Part shown: piece after piece, positions 61,546-64,000 of the stretch | Position numbering within the stretch: position 1 is the first letter of the stretch | How the letters are laid out: each line of letters opens with the position of its first letter | Origin: Chryseosolibacter sp964493505 | GTDB lineage: Bacteria; Bacteroidota; Bacteroidia; Cytophagales; Cyclobacteriaceae | DNA length: 64,000 nucleotides | Direction: 5' to 3' | Assembly (NCBI GenBank): GCA_964493505.1 | Contig: CAZBNP010000006.1 | Coordinates: forward strand, 124,001-188,000 | Position numbers and translations under genes: made by a program | Notes under the pieces: generated by a model | Databases searched by the model: none | What the model was told of the DNA's origin: nothing | What the model saw: only the letters and a program-made list of their open reading frames with translations

Positions 61546-63387
61546 TCAGGGAGTCCTCGCAGACAAAGCGTGTGTTCTTACCAGGTTAATAAACTCACTT
61601 CGATATCCCTCCACGTCTGCTCCGCGGGCAGCAAGAGCCAACGCGATCACATCATCATACGTGAGATCGGTAGCGTACTGAGATTCGGTTAGCATCATTC
61701 CAAACGCAGCTACCGCAGCTGACCACCTGAAGTCATCGCTGGTTTGTGCAGCTGCGCGGAGATCGGCATTCAATACGTGCTCAAACACATTGCTATGGCT
61801 TTCTCCCGGGCGCTTGTACCGCATCTTGACCGTAAGCCAATCGCGTGAGTTGGTTCCCGACGGTTCCGGACGTTCCTGATACTTAAGATCGTCTATGGAA
61901 TAGAAGCTGCTCTTCACACCAACCGGTATAATTTCGTACAAGGCGGTTACCGTATGTCCCGAGCCTAGATCACCGGCGTCTTTGCGGTCGTTGTTGAAAT
62001 CTTCGTCGTTCAACCTTCTGTTCTCATACCCGATCAGCCGGTATGCCTGCACGCGTTCCGGATTGAACTCCACCTGGAGCTTCACATCGGTCGCGATGGT
62101 AAACAACGTGCCTCCAAACTCGGTAACGAGAACCTTGCGCGCTTCATTCAGCCCATCGATATAGGCATAGTTTCCGTTTCCCTTGTCGGCAAGCAGCTCC
62201 ATTTTCGAATCTTTAAGGTTTCCCATACCGTATCCCAACACAGTGAGAAAGATTCCATCCCGCCGTTTCTCTTCTATCAGATCTTCCATTGCGTCGTTGC
62301 TCGATTCGCCAACATTGAAGTCGCCGTCGGTGGCAATGATTACACGGTTATTGCCTTTCGGGTTAAAATGCTCTTTTGCCAACCCATAGGCCAAACGCAA
62401 ACCCGCTCCGCCGGCCGTAGACCCCCCGGCCTGAAGATTTTCGATAGCAGACAAAATCCTGTTCTTCTCGTCGCCGGCCGTTGGTTCCAGAACAACACGC
62501 GCCGCCCCGGCATAAACAACGATGGCGACATGGTCTTCCGCGCGCAACTGGTCAACCAGTATCCCGAACGACTTCTTCACCAACGGAAGTTTGTTCGGCT
62601 GATTCATCGAGCCCGATACATCAATAAGAAACACAAGATTTGACGCAGGCAGATTATCGGTCGGAATACGTTTCCCCTGAAGCCCGATATGCACAAGCTG
62701 ATGCTTGTCGTTCCAGGGAGCACGGGAAATTTCAGTATAGACATTGAAGGGATGCGCACCAGTCGGTTGTCTATAGTCGTAGCTGAAGTAATTGATCATC
62801 TCTTCAATCCGCACAGCATCCTTTGGCGGCTGCTGACCACTGTTGATAAACCGGCGAACATTGCTATAGGACGCCGCGTCTACGTCGATCGAAAAAGTGG
62901 AAAGAGGTTTGCTCCTGGCGCCGTGAAAAATGTTCTCCGCGATACCCGCGTATTCCTCGGTATTGACATGTGGCGGCGCATAGTAACGACTCCCTGCGTC
63001 ATGGGCCGGCATCGCCATCGTACGCGACATGTCCTGCTCATATCTCCTTTTATCCTGGGGGCGGGTAACAACAACCTCTTCCAACGTCACCTCCGCGGCC
63101 ATTAGCAGCACGTCTATCTCATTACTCTTTCCAATCCTGACTTCCTTCGTCGCATAGCCGGCAAAAGAAAAGGTCAGTATCCGCGTCGAGGCAGACACAG
63201 TCAGCGAATACCTACCCTTCGCATCCGTAACGGTAAAAGTACTCAGCCCCCTGGCCGACACACCCACGCCCGTTAGCGGAAGGTTGTCTACCGCGTCACG
63301 CACAGTACCGGTAATTGTCCTTTGCTGGTTGAGGTCGAATCCGGACAATACAAAACCGACCAGCACACAAAGAATAGCAGTTTTCAT
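61546..63387 (-). CDS. YfbK-like von Willebrand factor type A domain protein
   Basis: A 613-residue exported protein. It has a signal peptide (TAILCVLVGFVLSGFDL), a carboxypeptidase-regulatory-like domain (TITGTVRDAVDNLPLTGVGV, about 20-100), a YfbK-type N-terminal region (STFSIDVDAASYSNVRRFIN), and a von Willebrand domain with the metal-binding DVSGSMNQPNK. The C-terminal part (SRDWLTVKMRYKRPG) matches DUF3520. I chose the ATG at 63387 because the signal peptide starts there; the frame extends to 63516. It is divergent from an ECF sigma factor gene, which may control it. Confidence 0.9.
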   Translation of the reverse strand: MKTAILCVLVGFVLSGFDLNQQRTITGTVRDAVDNLPLTGVGVSARGLSTFTVTDAKGRYSLTVSASTRILTFSFAGYATKEVRIGKSNEIDVLLMAAEVTLEEVVVTRPQDKRRYEQDMSRTMAMPAHDAGSRYYAPPHVNTEEYAGIAENIFHGARSKPLSTFSIDVDAASYSNVRRFINSGQQPPKDAVRIEEMINYFSYDYRQPTGAHPFNVYTEISRAPWNDKHQLVHIGLQGKRIPTDNLPASNLVFLIDVSGSMNQPNKLPLVKKSFGILVDQLRAEDHVAIVVYAGAARVVLEPTAGDEKNRILSAIENLQAGGSTAGGAGLRLAYGLAKEHFNPKGNNRVIIATDGDFNVGESSNDAMEDLIEEKRRDGIFLTVLGYGMGNLKDSKMELLADKGNGNYAYIDGLNEARKVLVTEFGGTLFTIATDVKLQVEFNPERVQAYRLIGYENRRLNDEDFNNDRKDAGDLGSGHTVTALYEIIPVGVKSSFYSIDDLKYQERPEPSGTNSRDWLTVKMRYKRPGESHSNVFEHVLNADLRAAAQTSDDFRWSAAVAAFGMMLTESQYATDLTYDDVIALALAARGADVEGYRSEFINLVRTHALSARTP

Positions 63388-63547
63388 AGTCAAAATATTA
63401 TGGTGAATTTTTATGGAATCGGATACCCGATGCCATCTTATAATGTTGAAGAGTGATATGCGTATAGCATGATCTTTGTTTTGATATGAGATGCGGCGGC
63501 GGAAACTATTCCACAATAATCCGGATGATTTTTTCTAATTTGAGCCA

Positions 63548-64000
63548 ATGCATTTGAATTCATCATACAAGAACCAAACCGATGAGGAGTTGATATTGCT
63601 CTACAAAAAGAGTGAAAATCTCGAGATCGTTGGCGTTCTGTATGAGCGTTACACCGCGCTGACGTTCGGTGTTTGCCTCAAATACCTGAAAGACCGGGAA
63701 GAAAGCCGCGACGCCATGATGCAGATATTTGAGAAGCTGATTGACAACCTGAAACACCATGAAATCAACGTATTCAAATCATGGTTGTACGTCACGGCGC
63801 GAAATCACTGTCTCATGCAACTGCGCGCGAAAAAGGGAAAATTCTTTGAAGAACTTTCTCCTGTGAATGTGGAAACGAGCCTTAACGGGCATCCGGATGA
63901 GGACAAGGAAACGGAGCAAGACCTTACCAGGCTTGAAAATTGCATCAATTCACTTGCACACGAGCAACAGCAATGCGTCCGTCTCTTTTACCTTCAGCAG
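63548..64000 (+). CDS. ECF-type sigma factor, 3' end outside the window
   Basis: The frame from the ATG at 63548 stays open to the window end, giving 151 residues (NSSYKNQTDEELILLYKKSE...). Region 2 is visible as VGVLYERYTALTFGVCLKYL and REESRDAMMQIFEKLI, followed by FKSWLYVTARNHCLMQLR. The start of region 4 is at CINSLAHEQQQCVRLFYLQQ. It is a second ECF sigma factor, divergent from the VWA protein gene with a 160-bp shared gap. Confidence 0.88.
   Translation, partial: MHLNSSYKNQTDEELILLYKKSENLEIVGVLYERYTALTFGVCLKYLKDREESRDAMMQIFEKLIDNLKHHEINVFKSWLYVTARNHCLMQLRAKKGKFFEELSPVNVETSLNGHPDEDKETEQDLTRLENCINSLAHEQQQCVRLFYLQQ

Noticed and set aside
1..64000. CRISPR arrays, tRNA or rRNA genes, insertion sequences and prophage genes
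   Set aside because: I saw no regular repeat-spacer pattern, no cloverleaf with conserved T-loop, and no transposase or phage protein among the open frames. Dedicated tools were not run.

Overview
The window looks like a chromosomal segment from a Bacteroidota bacterium, most likely of the order Cytophagales (inference). The signs are several start-proximal TAnnTTTG -7 promoter elements with TTG -33 boxes, a TonB-dependent receptor with an N-terminal carboxypeptidase-regulatory-like domain, a DUF5686 outer-membrane protein, the order purH-mreBCD-mrdA-rodA, and little Shine-Dalgarno signal. Almost all of it is coding. I see no tRNA, rRNA, CRISPR array, insertion sequence or phage gene.

Region 1 (1-8323): the 3' end of ileS, lspA and an amino-acid permease on the plus strand converge on a minus-strand cytochrome c maturation run (a Wzz-like gene, then ccmB, ccmC, ccmD-like, ccmE, ccmF). 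CcmE carries a CxxxY heme-binding motif instead of the classical His motif. No ccmA, ccmG or ccmH is present. The polysaccharide co-polymerase gene overlaps ccmB.

Region 2 (8377-30417): a surface-polysaccharide (O-antigen-like) cluster. It holds a UDP-hexuronate epimerase, a TviB/WbpO-type UDP-HexNAc dehydrogenase, galE, WbpE-, WbpD- and WbpB-type enzymes, a ligase/polymerase, Wzx, a methyltransferase, a Wzy-like protein, a glycosyltransferase, a WbpG/HisH/HisF-type amidation trio, a two-domain oxidoreductase paired with a heparinase-like protein, then on the minus strand a WbuB-like glycosyltransferase and a WecB-like 2-epimerase, and finally a WecA/WbpL-like initiating transferase. Together these genes read as a route to a 2-acetamido-3-acetamidino uronic acid, as in the Pseudomonas aeruginosa O5 B-band cluster. 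The HisF homologue has lost the catalytic Asp11, which argues against a role in histidine synthesis.

Region 3 (30438-43612): housekeeping genes pheS, moxR, frr, pyrH, a biotin carrier protein, purN, a thioesterase, an S41 protease, ruvX and def, plus a small lipoprotein that looks like a Rieske domain with lost ligands. A TPP riboswitch precedes a TonB-dependent receptor, which is therefore probably a thiamine or thiamine-precursor importer. A RIC-like hemerythrin protein has lost its Cys-Cys motif.

Region 4 (43684-56346): a nitrilase-family omega-amidase, purH, the rod-shape operon mreB-mreC-mreD-mrdA-rodA, a conserved hypothetical protein, recO and ppc.

Region 5 (56463-64000): a DUF5686 protein, nadD, gmk, an anti-sigma/ECF sigma pair, a gap holding a perfect 13-bp palindrome, a von Willebrand-type surface protein, and a divergent ECF sigma factor cut by the window end. 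Several intergenic gaps carry degenerate short-word repeats, two of which share a 16-nt identical block.
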